DNA of 50,014 nucleotides from Streptomyces albipurpureus (GTDB lineage Bacteria; Actinomycetota; Actinomycetes; Streptomycetales; Streptomycetaceae), in contig NZ_JAMQAW010000095.1 of NCBI RefSeq assembly GCF_023701525.1, positions 1 to 50,014 on the forward strand, read 5' to 3'. Numbering within the stretch: the first letter of the stretch is position 1; every line of letters begins with the position of its first letter. A program made the translations under genes and the position numbers. This document shows positions 42,082-50,014 of the stretch, in pieces. Under the pieces are notes generated by a model. It had not been told where the DNA came from, did not search any database, and saw nothing but the letters and a program-made list of their open reading frames with translations.

Positions 42082-42861
42082 ATGCGCATCGCCACATGGA
42101 ACGTCAACTCGATCACCGCCCGGCTGCCGCGGTTGCTCGCCTGGCTGGAGAGCAGCGGTACCGATGTGCTCTGCATCCAGGAGACCAAGTGCACCGAGGA
42201 GCAGTTCCCGGCCGCCGAGCTGAGGGAGATCGGCTATGAGTCCGCCATCCACGCCGACGGCCGGTGGAACGGTGTGGCGCTGCTCTCCAGGGTCGGTCTG
42301 ACCGATGTGGTCAAGGGCCTTCCCGGCGGGCCCGAGTACGGGGGAGCGAAGGAGCCCCGGGCGATCTCCGCGGCCTGCGGCCCCGTTCGGGTCTGGTCGG
42401 TCTATGTACCCAATGGCCGTGAGGTCTCCCACGACCACTACACCTACAAGCTCAACTGGCTGGCCGCGCTGCGAACCGCGGTGGCCGACGACGCGGCGGG
42501 AGATCGGCCCTTCGCCGTCCTCGGCGACTTCAACATCGCGCCCACGGATGACGATGTCTGGGACCGCGCGGTCTTCGAGGGGAGTACCCATGTCACCGAG
42601 CCGGAGCGGGCGGCGCTGACGGCTCTGCGGGAGACGGGTCTGTCGGATGTGGTTCCCCGGCCGCTGAAGTACGACCATCCGTTCACCTACTGGGACTACC
42701 GTCAGTTGGGCTTCCCCAAGAACCGCGGCATGCGTATCGATCTTGTTTACGGCAATGGACCGTTCAAGGAAGCCGTCAAGGACAGTTATGTCGATCGTGA
42801 GGAGCGCAAGGGCAAGGGGGCTTCGGATCATGCCCCGGTCGTGGTGGACCTCACCGTCTGA
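42082..42861 (+). CDS. xth: Exodeoxyribonuclease III (AP endonuclease)
   Basis: Mg-dependent 3'-5' exonuclease and abasic-site endonuclease in base excision repair. The 259-residue product has all family motifs: MRIATWNVNSITARLPRLL, the catalytic-metal ligand in LCIQETK, VYVPNGREVSHDHYTYKLNW, VLGDFNIAPTDDDVWD, FTYWDYRQLGFPKNRGMRID and the final SDHAPVVVDL with the catalytic His. Length is normal. It starts at ATG 42082 after a terminator, so it has its own promoter. Confidence 0.95.
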   Translation: MRIATWNVNSITARLPRLLAWLESSGTDVLCIQETKCTEEQFPAAELREIGYESAIHADGRWNGVALLSRVGLTDVVKGLPGGPEYGGAKEPRAISAACGPVRVWSVYVPNGREVSHDHYTYKLNWLAALRTAVADDAAGDRPFAVLGDFNIAPTDDDVWDRAVFEGSTHVTEPERAALTALRETGLSDVVPRPLKYDHPFTYWDYRQLGFPKNRGMRIDLVYGNGPFKEAVKDSYVDREERKGKGASDHAPVVVDLTV

Positions 42862-42962
42862 TCATCGACCAGCCGTAGTACCTGACGTCGACCGACGACA
42901 TCGATGACCGCTGTCGCGTGCCCTGTGGTGCGTTCGACGGCGGGAATGCGAGGGTGAGTGGT

Positions 42963-43412
42963 ATGAACATCCCTTTCTTGGACAATTGGCTCAAGCGCCA
43001 TGGCGCTGATCAGCAGCGGGAGCAGCTCGCCGCCACGGAGAGCGACCCGGAGCGAGCGGCGGCCATTGCCGAACTGCTCTCGGAGTGCGAGCTCCTGCGG
43101 GTGCGAGCGGAGCGGCTCGGGCTCGAACTGGATGACACACCGGCGTCGCTGGCGGCTCTGGATCAGCTGCCGCCGCGTTGGCGCGATGACCCCGAGGAGT
43201 TGCCGTGGGTGGGCAATGACGCGGGGCTCTATCTCGGTACGGTGATCGTTCGTACGGTCCCCGGAGCCGTTTGGCACATTTGGCCGGGCGGTCACCCGGT
43301 GGTGCGACTCGTCTCTGGCCGTGAGATCGGCGTGGTTGAGGCAGGCTTGGACTGGGCGGTCAACGGTGCGCCGGAGTTGGCGCAGGTCTACGCGGAGGCG
43401 GCCGAGGCCTGA
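42963..43412 (+). CDS. DUF6278-like protein, 149 aa
   Basis: A soluble protein beginning MNIPFLDNWLKRHGADQQRE, with a central helical part (AAIAELLSECELLRVRAERL) and a C-terminal beta-rich part (DAGLYLGTVIVRTVPGAVWH, VVRLVSGREIGVVEAGLDWA). I recognise it as the small conserved Streptomyces protein usually found next to exonuclease III and the glutamate transporter, annotated as DUF6278. Function unknown. The ATG at 42963 is 101 bp after xth. Confidence 0.8.
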   Translation: MNIPFLDNWLKRHGADQQREQLAATESDPERAAAIAELLSECELLRVRAERLGLELDDTPASLAALDQLPPRWRDDPEELPWVGNDAGLYLGTVIVRTVPGAVWHIWPGGHPVVRLVSGREIGVVEAGLDWAVNGAPELAQVYAEAAEA

Positions 43413-43467
43413 GCACCCCCTTTCGTTGACTGTCGGACCCTCCTCGGTAGCCGGAGTCCTTAACTCA

Positions 43468-43493
43468 ATAAATACGGCTTATGCCCTATTTAT
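43468..43493. promoter_or_regulatory. AT-rich inverted repeat upstream of gluA
   Basis: ataaata (43468-43474) and tatttat (43487-43493) are complementary, with gg/cc continuing the stem inside. It is in the only AT-rich patch before gluA, about 80 bp upstream of the ATG, so it likely lies in the promoter and may bind a regulator. Confidence 0.45.
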
Positions 43494-43573
43494 GCGTGTC
43501 GTCAGTGAAGTCCCTTATCGGGGTGGATAGTTTGCGCTGACCTCGACACAGCGATGAGTGGGTAGGGCAGCGT

Positions 43574-44320
43574 ATGGCCGTCGTCGATCCGTTGATCGAA
43601 CTGCGGGACGTCAATAAGCATTTCGGACAGTTGCACGTTCTTCAGGACATCAACCTCGCCGTCGGGCGCGGGGAGGTTGTGGTGGTCATCGGGCCCTCCG
43701 GCTCGGGGAAATCGACCCTCTGCCGGACGATGAACCGACTGGAGACCATCGAATCGGGCACGATCACCATCGATGGTGAGCCCCTGCCGGAAGAGGGCAA
43801 GGGGCTCGCCAGGCTCCGCGCCGATGTCGGCATGGTCTTCCAGTCCTTCAACCTCTTCGCCCACAAGACCGTGCTGGCCAATGTCTCCCTCGCTCCCATC
43901 AAGGTCCGCGGCCGGAAGAAGGACGACGCCAACCGGCGTTCCCGGGACCTGCTCGACCGGGTGGGGCTCGCCGACCAGGCCGACAAGTACCCCGCCCAAC
44001 TCTCCGGCGGTCAGCAGCAGCGCGTGGCCATCGCCCGAGCGCTGGCCATGGAGCCCAAGGTCATGCTCTTCGACGAGCCGACCTCGGCACTTGACCCGGA
44101 GATGATCAATGAAGTCCTTGAGGTGATGCAACAACTCGCCCGGGACGGCATGACCATGGTCGTCGTCACCCATGAGATGGGCTTCGCCCGCTCCGCCGCC
44201 AACCGCGTCATCTTCATGGCGGACGGCCGGTGTATCGAGGATCGCACCCCGGAGGACTTCTTCACCCACCCGGAGAGCGAGCGCGCCAAGGACTTTCTCT
44301 CCAAGATCCTCAAGCACTGA
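43574..44320 (+). CDS. gluA: Glutamate ABC transporter ATP-binding protein
   Basis: The ATPase that powers uptake by GluBCD. The 248-residue product has Walker A GPSGSGKST (40-48), the Q-loop region VGMVFQSFNLFAHKT, the signature LSGGQQQRVAIARAL, Walker B VMLFDEPTSALDPE and the H-loop VVVTHEMGFA, all intact and typical of polar-amino-acid importers. First gene of a four-gene operon; gluB starts 14 bp after its stop. ATG 43574 follows AGGGCAG. Confidence 0.95.
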   Translation: MAVVDPLIELRDVNKHFGQLHVLQDINLAVGRGEVVVVIGPSGSGKSTLCRTMNRLETIESGTITIDGEPLPEEGKGLARLRADVGMVFQSFNLFAHKTVLANVSLAPIKVRGRKKDDANRRSRDLLDRVGLADQADKYPAQLSGGQQQRVAIARALAMEPKVMLFDEPTSALDPEMINEVLEVMQQLARDGMTMVVVTHEMGFARSAANRVIFMADGRCIEDRTPEDFFTHPESERAKDFLSKILKH

Positions 44321-44334
44321 CGGGGGCTGGACAG

Positions 44335-45240
44335 ATGCGTATCAGACGCGCCGTGACGGTGCTGGTGCTCACCGCCGTCGCCGCCACGGCCTGCGGCAAG
44401 GAGGGCAGTCCGCCCGTCAAGGGCCCCCAGCCCGAGCAACTGCCCAAGTACCAGGTCAACGCGGGCTTCCAGTTGGAGGACTCACCGACCTGGCGCAAGG
44501 CCGAGCGGCGCGGCCACTTCGTTGTCGGCGCCAAGGAGGACCAGCCCTATCTCGGTGAGAAGGACCCGGCGAGCGGCCTGTACTCCGGCTTCGACATCGA
44601 GATCGCGAGAATGGTCTCCGCCTCACTGGGCCTCGATCCCGCGAAGATCGCCTTCCGCACGATCGCCTCCGCCAACCGTGAAACCGCCCTCCAGAACGGC
44701 CAGATCGACTACTACGTCGGCACCTACACGATCAACGACAACCGGAAGAAGCTCGTCGGCTTCGCTGGCCCGTACTTCATGGCCGGCCAGGACCTCCTGG
44801 TGCGCACGGACGAGGAAGACATCAAGGGTCCGGAAGACCTCGCCGGCAAACGTGTCTGCTCGGCCTCCGGATCGACCCCCTACCAGCGCATCCAGGCCGA
44901 CTACCCCAAGGCCGACCTTGTCGCCTACGACACCTACTCGATCTGCGTCGACAATCTCCTCACCTACCAGGTCGATGCCGTCACCACCGACAACGCCATC
45001 CTCACCGGATACGCGGCCAAGGCGCCGGACGAGTTGAAAGTCGTCGGCAAACCCTTCTCCGAGGAGCCGTACGGCATCGGTGTACCGCGCAGTGACAACG
45101 CCCTGCGTTTCGCCATCGACGACGCCCTGCTCGCCAATGAGAAGAACGGCAACTGGAAGAAGGCCTACGACGCCACGCTCGGCCTCTCCGGAGTGCCCGC
45201 ACCCAAGCCGCCCCCGATCGACCGCTACCCGGCGAGCTGA
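44335..45240 (+). CDS. gluB: Glutamate ABC transporter substrate-binding lipoprotein
   Basis: A surface lipoprotein that captures glutamate and delivers it to the GluCD permease. The signal peptide ends at lipobox ATAC (Cys20). The binding domain has family-3 solute-binding motifs: GHFVVGAKEDQPYLGEKD, SGFDIEIARMVSASLG, ETALQNGQIDYYVGTYTIND and DLAGKRVCSASGSTPYQRIQ, ending EEPYGIGVPRSDNALRF. Length (301 aa) is normal. Second gene of the operon. Confidence 0.94.
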   Translation: MRIRRAVTVLVLTAVAATACGKEGSPPVKGPQPEQLPKYQVNAGFQLEDSPTWRKAERRGHFVVGAKEDQPYLGEKDPASGLYSGFDIEIARMVSASLGLDPAKIAFRTIASANRETALQNGQIDYYVGTYTINDNRKKLVGFAGPYFMAGQDLLVRTDEEDIKGPEDLAGKRVCSASGSTPYQRIQADYPKADLVAYDTYSICVDNLLTYQVDAVTTDNAILTGYAAKAPDELKVVGKPFSEEPYGIGVPRSDNALRFAIDDALLANEKNGNWKKAYDATLGLSGVPAPKPPPIDRYPAS

Positions 45241-45248
45241 GGACCGAA

Positions 45249-45893
45249 GTGAACGTACTGACCGACAACTTCTCCACGTACGGCGAGGGATTCCTCGGCA
45301 CCGTCGAGCTAACGGTCTACTCCTCGCTGCTCGCCCTGGTACTCGGCTTCCTGATGGCGTCCTTCCGGGTCGCGCCCGTCGGTTCGTTCCGGGTCATCGG
45401 CACGGTATGGGTGACCGTGCTCCGCAATACGCCGCTCACGCTGCTGTTCTTCGCCGTACTCCTGGGGTTGCCGAGATTCGGTCTGGTGCTGCCCTTCGAG
45501 GTCTTCGCGGTGCTCGCACTGGGCTGCTACACCTCTGCCTTCATCTGCGAGGTCCTGCGCTCGGGCATCAACACCGTGTCCAGGGGGCAGGGCGAGGCCG
45601 CCCGCAGCCTGGGCATGAGCTTCAGCGAAACCCTGAACAACGTGGTGCTGCCACAGGCGTTTCGCAGTGTTATCCCACCGATCGGTTCGACGCTCATCGC
45701 GCTCGCCAAGAACTCGGCGATCGCGGGCGCTTTCAGCGTCACCGAACTTCTCGGTACCTACAAGACGCTCAGTGAACTGGGCTACAACATCGTCTGGACC
45801 TTTATCTGGATCGCCGTCGGCTATCTCATTATCACCCTGACCATCAGTGCGCTGTTCAACGTGCTGGAGAAGCGCTATGGAGTCGCCCGATGA
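45249..45893 (+). CDS. gluC: Glutamate ABC transporter permease
   Basis: A 214-residue permease with five or so membrane helices (FLGTVELTVYSSLLALVLGF, LTLLFFAVLLGLPRFGLVLP, VWTFIWIAVGYLIITLTI) and the EAA motif region GQGEAARSLGMSFSETLNNV, which contacts GluA. Starts at GTG 45249, 8 bp after gluB, and overlaps gluD by ATGA, so the two permeases are co-translated and form a heterodimer. Confidence 0.94.
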   Translation: MNVLTDNFSTYGEGFLGTVELTVYSSLLALVLGFLMASFRVAPVGSFRVIGTVWVTVLRNTPLTLLFFAVLLGLPRFGLVLPFEVFAVLALGCYTSAFICEVLRSGINTVSRGQGEAARSLGMSFSETLNNVVLPQAFRSVIPPIGSTLIALAKNSAIAGAFSVTELLGTYKTLSELGYNIVWTFIWIAVGYLIITLTISALFNVLEKRYGVAR

Positions 45894-46756
45894 CCGATTC
45901 CACCGCCCTCTACGATATCCCCGGGCCCAAGACCCGCCAGCGGCACCGCCTCTACGGGATTGTCTCGACCATCGCCATCGTGGCCCTGCTCGGCTGGATT
46001 CTGTATCTGCTCTTTGACACCGGACAGTTCACCGCCGCCAAATGGGCGCCCTTCGAGTACAAGGGAATTCAGGAACTACTGCTCCGCGGCCTGGGCAACA
46101 CCCTCAAGGCGTTCGCCTTCGCCGCGGTGTTCTCGCTGATCCTCGGCACCATCCTGGCCTGCGGCCGGCTTTCCGACCACGCACCCGTGCGATGGGTCTC
46201 CACCCTGCTGGTGGAGTTCTTCCGGGCCATGCCGGTGCTGGTGATGATCTTCTTCATCTTCGTCGCGCTGAAAGTGCAACCGCTGCCCGCGCTGGTGGCG
46301 GGACTCACCCTCTACAACGGCTCGGTGCTCGCCGAGGTGTTCCGTGCGGGCGTCAACTCCGTGGACCGCGGTCAGCGAGAGGCCTCGTATGCGCTCGGCA
46401 TGCGGAAAACCCAGGTCATGGCGCATGTGCTGGTGCCCCAGGCGGTACGCGCCATGCTGCCGACGATCATCAGTCAGCTGGTGGTCGCCCTGAAGGACAC
46501 CTCCCTCGGCTATTTGATCACCTATGAGGAATTCCTCCACGCGGGCAAGCTCATCGCATCGAACCTCGACTACGATTTGCCGTTCATCCCCGTGGTGATG
46601 GTGATCTCGCCGATCTACATTGGGATGTGCATGTTGCTCTCCTGGTTCGCCAATTGGGTGGCCAGGAGGCAGCGCCGCAACCCGAAGACGGAGGCCGTGG
46701 ACATCGCCCCGGCCAAACCAGGGACGCTGCTGCCCGGGGGTACCCCCGCGCCCTAG
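45890..46756 (+). CDS. gluD: Glutamate ABC transporter permease
   Basis: The second permease, 288 residues, with a longer N-terminal cytoplasmic part and first helix (RLYGIVSTIAIVALLGWILY). The EAA motif region is GQREASYALGMRKTQVMAHV, and the family pattern VEFFRAMPVLVMIFFIFVAL is present. The C-terminal tail is hydrophilic (RRQRRNPKTEAVDIAPAKPG). Its ATG overlaps the gluC stop. A terminator follows at 46788-46810. Confidence 0.94.
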   Translation: MTDSTALYDIPGPKTRQRHRLYGIVSTIAIVALLGWILYLLFDTGQFTAAKWAPFEYKGIQELLLRGLGNTLKAFAFAAVFSLILGTILACGRLSDHAPVRWVSTLLVEFFRAMPVLVMIFFIFVALKVQPLPALVAGLTLYNGSVLAEVFRAGVNSVDRGQREASYALGMRKTQVMAHVLVPQAVRAMLPTIISQLVVALKDTSLGYLITYEEFLHAGKLIASNLDYDLPFIPVVMVISPIYIGMCMLLSWFANWVARRQRRNPKTEAVDIAPAKPGTLLPGGTPAP

Positions 46757-46787
46757 GAGGCAGGGCAGCAGTACATGGGGCATGACT

Positions 46788-46810
46788 CGGAGCCTCCGGG
46801 CGGGGCTCCG
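46788..46810 (+). terminator. Stem-loop after the glu operon
   Basis: cggagcc (46788-46794) pairs with ggctccg (46804-46810) across a 9-nt loop, 31 bp after the gluD stop. Confidence 0.65.
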
Positions 46811-47164
46811 GCGGCAGCCGGTGATCACTTCTGGCGCAGCGGCACCCACCGAGAACGGGTCGGCCGTGGACGAGGAGAAGGTCAGCTGCCCGCCGGGAGG
46901 GTTGTGTCCGATGTAGAGCGGGTCGAAGGGTCCACGACCACGGTGAGACGGGACCGGTCAAGCGCCTAAGACGGTGGAGAACCACTCCAGGTCGACGGCG
47001 AAGGGCCGCCAGGGGTCTGGCCGTGGACCGTGGTCGCATGGCTGACCAGCTTGCCGAGGCCGAGCGGGCCCGCGTCGTCGAGACAGACGACGGGGTGCCG
47101 CTCTCCTTGGTTCTGGGAGCCCCGAACCCCGCCAGTGGCCCTCCCGCCGCGCGCTGGGGACCGT
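46811..47164. other. Intergenic region between convergent genes
   Basis: About 350 bp with no supported gene, between the ends of the glu operon and the leftward membrane-anchored protein gene. Confidence 0.55.
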
Positions 47165-47911
47165 TCAGCCCGCGGGTGCCCGATGGGAGGTGCCCGTAGC
47201 GGTGAGCGGGGTCTGCGCCGCCTGGGTGACATCCGCGACCACCTCCACGACATCGGGGCCGTACGCCTGGGAACTGACCACCTTCAGCAGGAGACAGAAG
47301 GAGTTCAGGCCGTGCTTGCGGGCCAGCTTCTCGTGGTTGCGCGCGAGATAGCGGGTCGCCGCCTGGTTGGTTATCGCCCGCTGGCCGCAGAAGAGAAAGA
47401 CCGGACGGGCATCCTGATGCGCGGTCAGTCGAGCGAGCAGCACATACTCGCTCACCCCTGCCTCCAGCCGGTAGCGCTCCGAGCCGATCTGGAACGCGCC
47501 TTGATCCGGCCCCGGAGCAGGGTCGACATTGATGCGGACACCAGGTAGCAAATGGTGCAGATGTGCGGCCATGCGGCGATTTGAGTAGGGCCCGCCCACG
47601 CAGTACTCGGTGCGTTCACCGAATCCCTGGCGGGCCACGTCGTGCCAGATGATCTGGGCCTGGGCCCCGCAGTCCTTGATGAGCGCCGCCAACTCCAGCA
47701 GGGCGAACACATCAAAGCGGTGCACCGAGCCGTCCCGCCCCGCCTCCCGGTTGACGACCAGCAGCGACTCCGAGTTGCTCGGCAGCCCCAGGAAGGTCTG
47801 CTTGCGGTGCAGCCTGCGCCGCCAGATGTAGGTACGGGCGAGCCAGCCGACCGCGGCGCTGATACCGGCGGCCGCCACGCCGAGCACGATATTGCGTACG
47901 TCGTCGTTCAT
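47165..47911 (-). CDS. Membrane-anchored hypothetical protein, 248 aa
   Basis: ATG 47911 begins MNDDVRNIVLGVAAAGISAA, an N-terminal membrane helix followed by WLARTYIWRRRLHRKQ, so the body is probably cytoplasmic with an N-terminal anchor. The body contains LVVNREAGRDGSVHRFDVFA, LIKDCGAQAQIIWHDVA, YSNRRMAAHLHHLLPGVRIN and PVFLFCGQRAITNQAATRYL. I recall this as a conserved Streptomyces protein without known function. The cap-like IIWHDVA and FLFCGQRAI strands suggest a Rossmann-like fold, which is a guess. Monocistronic and convergent with gluD. Confidence 0.85.
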   Translation of the reverse strand: MNDDVRNIVLGVAAAGISAAVGWLARTYIWRRRLHRKQTFLGLPSNSESLLVVNREAGRDGSVHRFDVFALLELAALIKDCGAQAQIIWHDVARQGFGERTEYCVGGPYSNRRMAAHLHHLLPGVRINVDPAPGPDQGAFQIGSERYRLEAGVSEYVLLARLTAHQDARPVFLFCGQRAITNQAATRYLARNHEKLARKHGLNSFCLLLKVVSSQAYGPDVVEVVADVTQAAQTPLTATGTSHRAPAG

Positions 47912-48030
47912 GGGCGCGCAGCCTAGCGGGCCATCGCACCACCGTTCGACGCACTCCCGCCAGGCGATCCTGACGACCGGGGGCCGGTGAAGTTACAGTG
48001 CGCGGACGCATGTTGACTGGAGGTATCCGC

Positions 48031-49839
48031 ATGGGTCGTTCCGCCGCACGGAGCATGACCGTCCTGGCCGTCGCCGCAAGCATGGTTTCGCTGGGTGCCG
48101 CCGCGCCCTCGGCAACCACGCCGTTAGTCGCGCCGCCGCCGAAAACACCGGTAGCCGTGGGCCACGGCGGCGCGGTGGCCAGCGTTGACCCGGACGCGTC
48201 CGCCGCCGGCATCGAGGTGCTGAGGCGGGGAGGCAACGCCGTGGACGCGGCCGTCGCCACCGCCGCCGCCCTCGGTGTCACCGAGCCCTACTCCGCGGGC
48301 ATCGGCGGTGGAGGTTTCCTCGTCCACTACGACGCCAGGTCCCGTACGGTCCACACCATCGACGGCCGGGAAACCGCGCCCCGTTCCGCTGGTCCCGGAC
48401 TCTTCCAGGAGAACGGCAAGCCGATTCCCTTCGCCGAGGGCCAGACCAGCGGTCTGGGCGTCGGCACCCCGGGCACCCCGGCCACCTGGGACACCGCCCT
48501 CGACCGCTGGGGCAGCAGGTCACTGGGCGAACTGTTGAAGCCCGCCGAACGGCTGGCGTGGCACGGGTTCACCGTGGACGCCACCTTCCGATCGCAGACC
48601 GAGGCCAACCAGGAGCGGTTCGCCGACTTCCCCGACTCCGCGGAGCTGTTCCTGCCCGGCGGCAAGCCGCCGGTGGTGGGCACCGTCTTCAAGAACCCGG
48701 ATCTCGCCCGTACGTACCAGCAGATCGGACGGAAGGGAGTCAGCACGCTGTACCGCGGCGACATCGCCAAGGACATCGTGCGGACCGTCCGCAAACCCCC
48801 CGTCGCCGACGGTGCCACCCGCAAGGTTCGCCCCGGTGATCTGACCACCTGGGACCTCCGGGCGTACGAGACCATTGACCGCGCCCCCACCAGGGTTTCC
48901 TACCGAGGCCTTGACGTCTACGGCATGGCTCCCTCCTCCTCGGGCGGCACCAGCGTCGGTGAGGCACTGAACATCCTGGAGCGCACCGATCTCGCCAAGG
49001 CCCCCCAGGCGCAGTATCTGCACCGCTTCATCGAGGCCAGCAGGATCGCCTTCGCCGACCGGGGCCGCTGGGTCGGCGACCCGGCCTTCGAGGACGTTCC
49101 GGTCAAGGAGCTGCTCTCCCAGCGGTTCGCCGACTCGCGCGGTTGCCTGATCAAGGCGGACGCGGTACTCACCAGCCCGCTCGCCCCCGGCGACCCACGG
49201 CGGCCCGTGGACTGCGCCACCACGGGGAAAGCCGCTCCGACGACCTTCGAAGGGGAGAACACCACCCATCTGACCACCGCCGACAAGTGGGGCAACGTCG
49301 TTGCCTACACCCTGACGATCGAGTCCACCGGAGGCAGCGGCATCACCGTGCCGGGCCGTGGCTTCCTCCTCAACAACGAGCTCACGGACTTCTCCTTCGC
49401 GCCGGCTGACCCGGCCGTCCATGACCCGAACCTCCCGGGTCCGAGCAAGCGTCCGCGGTCGTCCATCTCGCCGACGATCGTTCTCGATGAGGGCCGCCCG
49501 GTGCTCGCACTGGGCTCTCCCGGCGGCGCCACCATCATCACCACGGTGCTCCAGACCCTGACGGGTCGTCTGGATCGCGGACTGCCACTGGTGGAGGCGA
49601 TCGCCGCTCCGCGGGCCAGCCAGCGCAACCAGACCACGACCGAGTTGGAGCCAGCGCTCTGGAACAGCTCGCTCCGTGCGGACCTGGAGAAGATCGGCCA
49701 CGCCTTCCGCCAGAACCCGGAGATCGGGGCGGCGACCGGCATCGAGCGGCTGCCCGACGGACGGTGGCTCGCCGCGGCCGAGAAGGTGCGCAGGGGCGGT
49801 GGTTCCGCGATGGTGGTCCGACCGAGCGGAACACCCTGA
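48031..49839 (+). CDS. ggt: Gamma-glutamyltransferase, secreted
   Basis: An Ntn hydrolase that cleaves gamma-glutamyl bonds (glutathione, glutamine, gamma-Glu peptides), releasing or transferring glutamate. From ATG 48031 (GGAGG 8 nt upstream) the 602-residue precursor has a signal peptide (SMTVLAVAASMVSLGAAAPS), then AAGIEVLRRGGNAVDAAVAT, GIGGGGFLVHYD, GMAPSSSGGTSVGEALNIL and RFIEASRIAFADRGRWVGDP. Self-cleavage should occur before Thr411 in GENTTHLTTADKWGN. The small-subunit motifs RPRSSISPTIVLDEGRPVLA and LGSPGGATI follow. All are intact. Its position next to gluABCD fits extracellular glutamate release and uptake, though it has its own promoter. Confidence 0.95.
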   Translation: MGRSAARSMTVLAVAASMVSLGAAAPSATTPLVAPPPKTPVAVGHGGAVASVDPDASAAGIEVLRRGGNAVDAAVATAAALGVTEPYSAGIGGGGFLVHYDARSRTVHTIDGRETAPRSAGPGLFQENGKPIPFAEGQTSGLGVGTPGTPATWDTALDRWGSRSLGELLKPAERLAWHGFTVDATFRSQTEANQERFADFPDSAELFLPGGKPPVVGTVFKNPDLARTYQQIGRKGVSTLYRGDIAKDIVRTVRKPPVADGATRKVRPGDLTTWDLRAYETIDRAPTRVSYRGLDVYGMAPSSSGGTSVGEALNILERTDLAKAPQAQYLHRFIEASRIAFADRGRWVGDPAFEDVPVKELLSQRFADSRGCLIKADAVLTSPLAPGDPRRPVDCATTGKAAPTTFEGENTTHLTTADKWGNVVAYTLTIESTGGSGITVPGRGFLLNNELTDFSFAPADPAVHDPNLPGPSKRPRSSISPTIVLDEGRPVLALGSPGGATIITTVLQTLTGRLDRGLPLVEAIAAPRASQRNQTTTELEPALWNSSLRADLEKIGHAFRQNPEIGAATGIERLPDGRWLAAAEKVRRGGGSAMVVRPSGTP

Positions 49840-49865
49840 CGACGGGCTGGCGGCCAGGGCCCGGC

Positions 49866-49888
49866 CCCCGCCAGTCGGGTGGGCGGGG
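49866..49888 (+). terminator. Stem-loop after ggt
   Basis: ccccgcc (49866-49872) and ggcgggg (49882-49888) form a 7-bp stem followed by tt, 27 bp after the ggt stop. The remaining ~125 bp to the window end show no gene. Confidence 0.6.
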
Positions 49889-50014
49889 TTCACTCGCGGT
49901 GGTGAGCCGCGCACCGGTCGAGCCGGTGGGCGGCTCGCGCTCCACGGGTGTCCGCGGCCGTTGTGGGGTAATCCGTCCGGCCCTAGGCACCGAGCGGCCC
50001 GCCCGGCATCAACT

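Overview
The window looks like a stretch of a Streptomyces (or closely related actinomycete) chromosome. GC and third-position GC are very high, GTG starts are common, and the right end carries a typical Streptomyces block (gluABCD glutamate transporter, exonuclease III, DUF6278-type protein, gamma-glutamyltransferase). The boundary between two very different regions lies near 40,060. Everything to its left is accessory DNA: short unrelated operons, gene fragments, frameshifted genes and long gene-poor gaps. Everything to its right is compact and intact. A tyrosine integrase (38864-40057) sits exactly at the boundary and points into the 5' end of a pcaDC-type gene, so the left 40 kb is best read as all or part of an integrated genomic island. 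No plasmid replication or transfer genes are visible.

Left to right. 216-2244 carries an unrecognised gene and a Ku gene. 2449-10080 is a leftward operon for an FxLD-type lanthipeptide: a PCMT-like methyltransferase (fxlM), a 50-residue precursor (fxlA), a full-length LanB dehydratase, a LanC cyclase, a stand-alone thiopeptide-type domain protein and an aminoglycoside-phosphotransferase-like protein, with four consecutive start/stop overlaps in its lower part. A second, frameshifted copy of the methyltransferase lies just upstream (10378-11569). 11967-18952 has a frameshifted secreted inhibitor-like gene, several small proteins, an STAS protein, a winged-helix protein and about 3.4 kb with no convincing gene. 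19181-28208 has an ATP-dependent DNA ligase (a possible Ku partner), a zinc-ribbon DUF1963-like protein, two lipoproteins, an Lrp/AsnC remnant and a three-gene sigma-factor operon with overlapping start/stop codons.

28443-32299 holds an HhH-GPD-like protein, a degenerate CRISPR-like repeat cluster and an IS110-family element whose 20-bp direct repeats enclose a transposase, a YqaJ-type recombinase and a small protein. 32388-37823 contains decayed RiPP genes: a frameshifted methyltransferase and a truncated ATP-grasp maturase of the tgm (ATP-grasp RiPP) type, and an intact third methyltransferase translationally linked to a 41-residue peptide. 38404-40057 is a small HTH protein plus the integrase.

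Right block (40078-49839): pcaDC (beta-ketoadipate pathway), an MBL-fold hydrolase, exonuclease III, a DUF6278-like protein, gluABCD, a membrane-anchored protein and a secreted gamma-glutamyltransferase. The last could release glutamate for the adjacent importer.

Main points of interest: the complete FxLD lanthipeptide locus with its short precursor; four PCMT-type RiPP methyltransferases in under 30 kb, two broken; the methyltransferase-linked 41-residue peptide as a possible uncharacterised RiPP precursor; and an IS110 element that appears to carry cargo genes. All family assignments are from reading the sequence; no database search was run.
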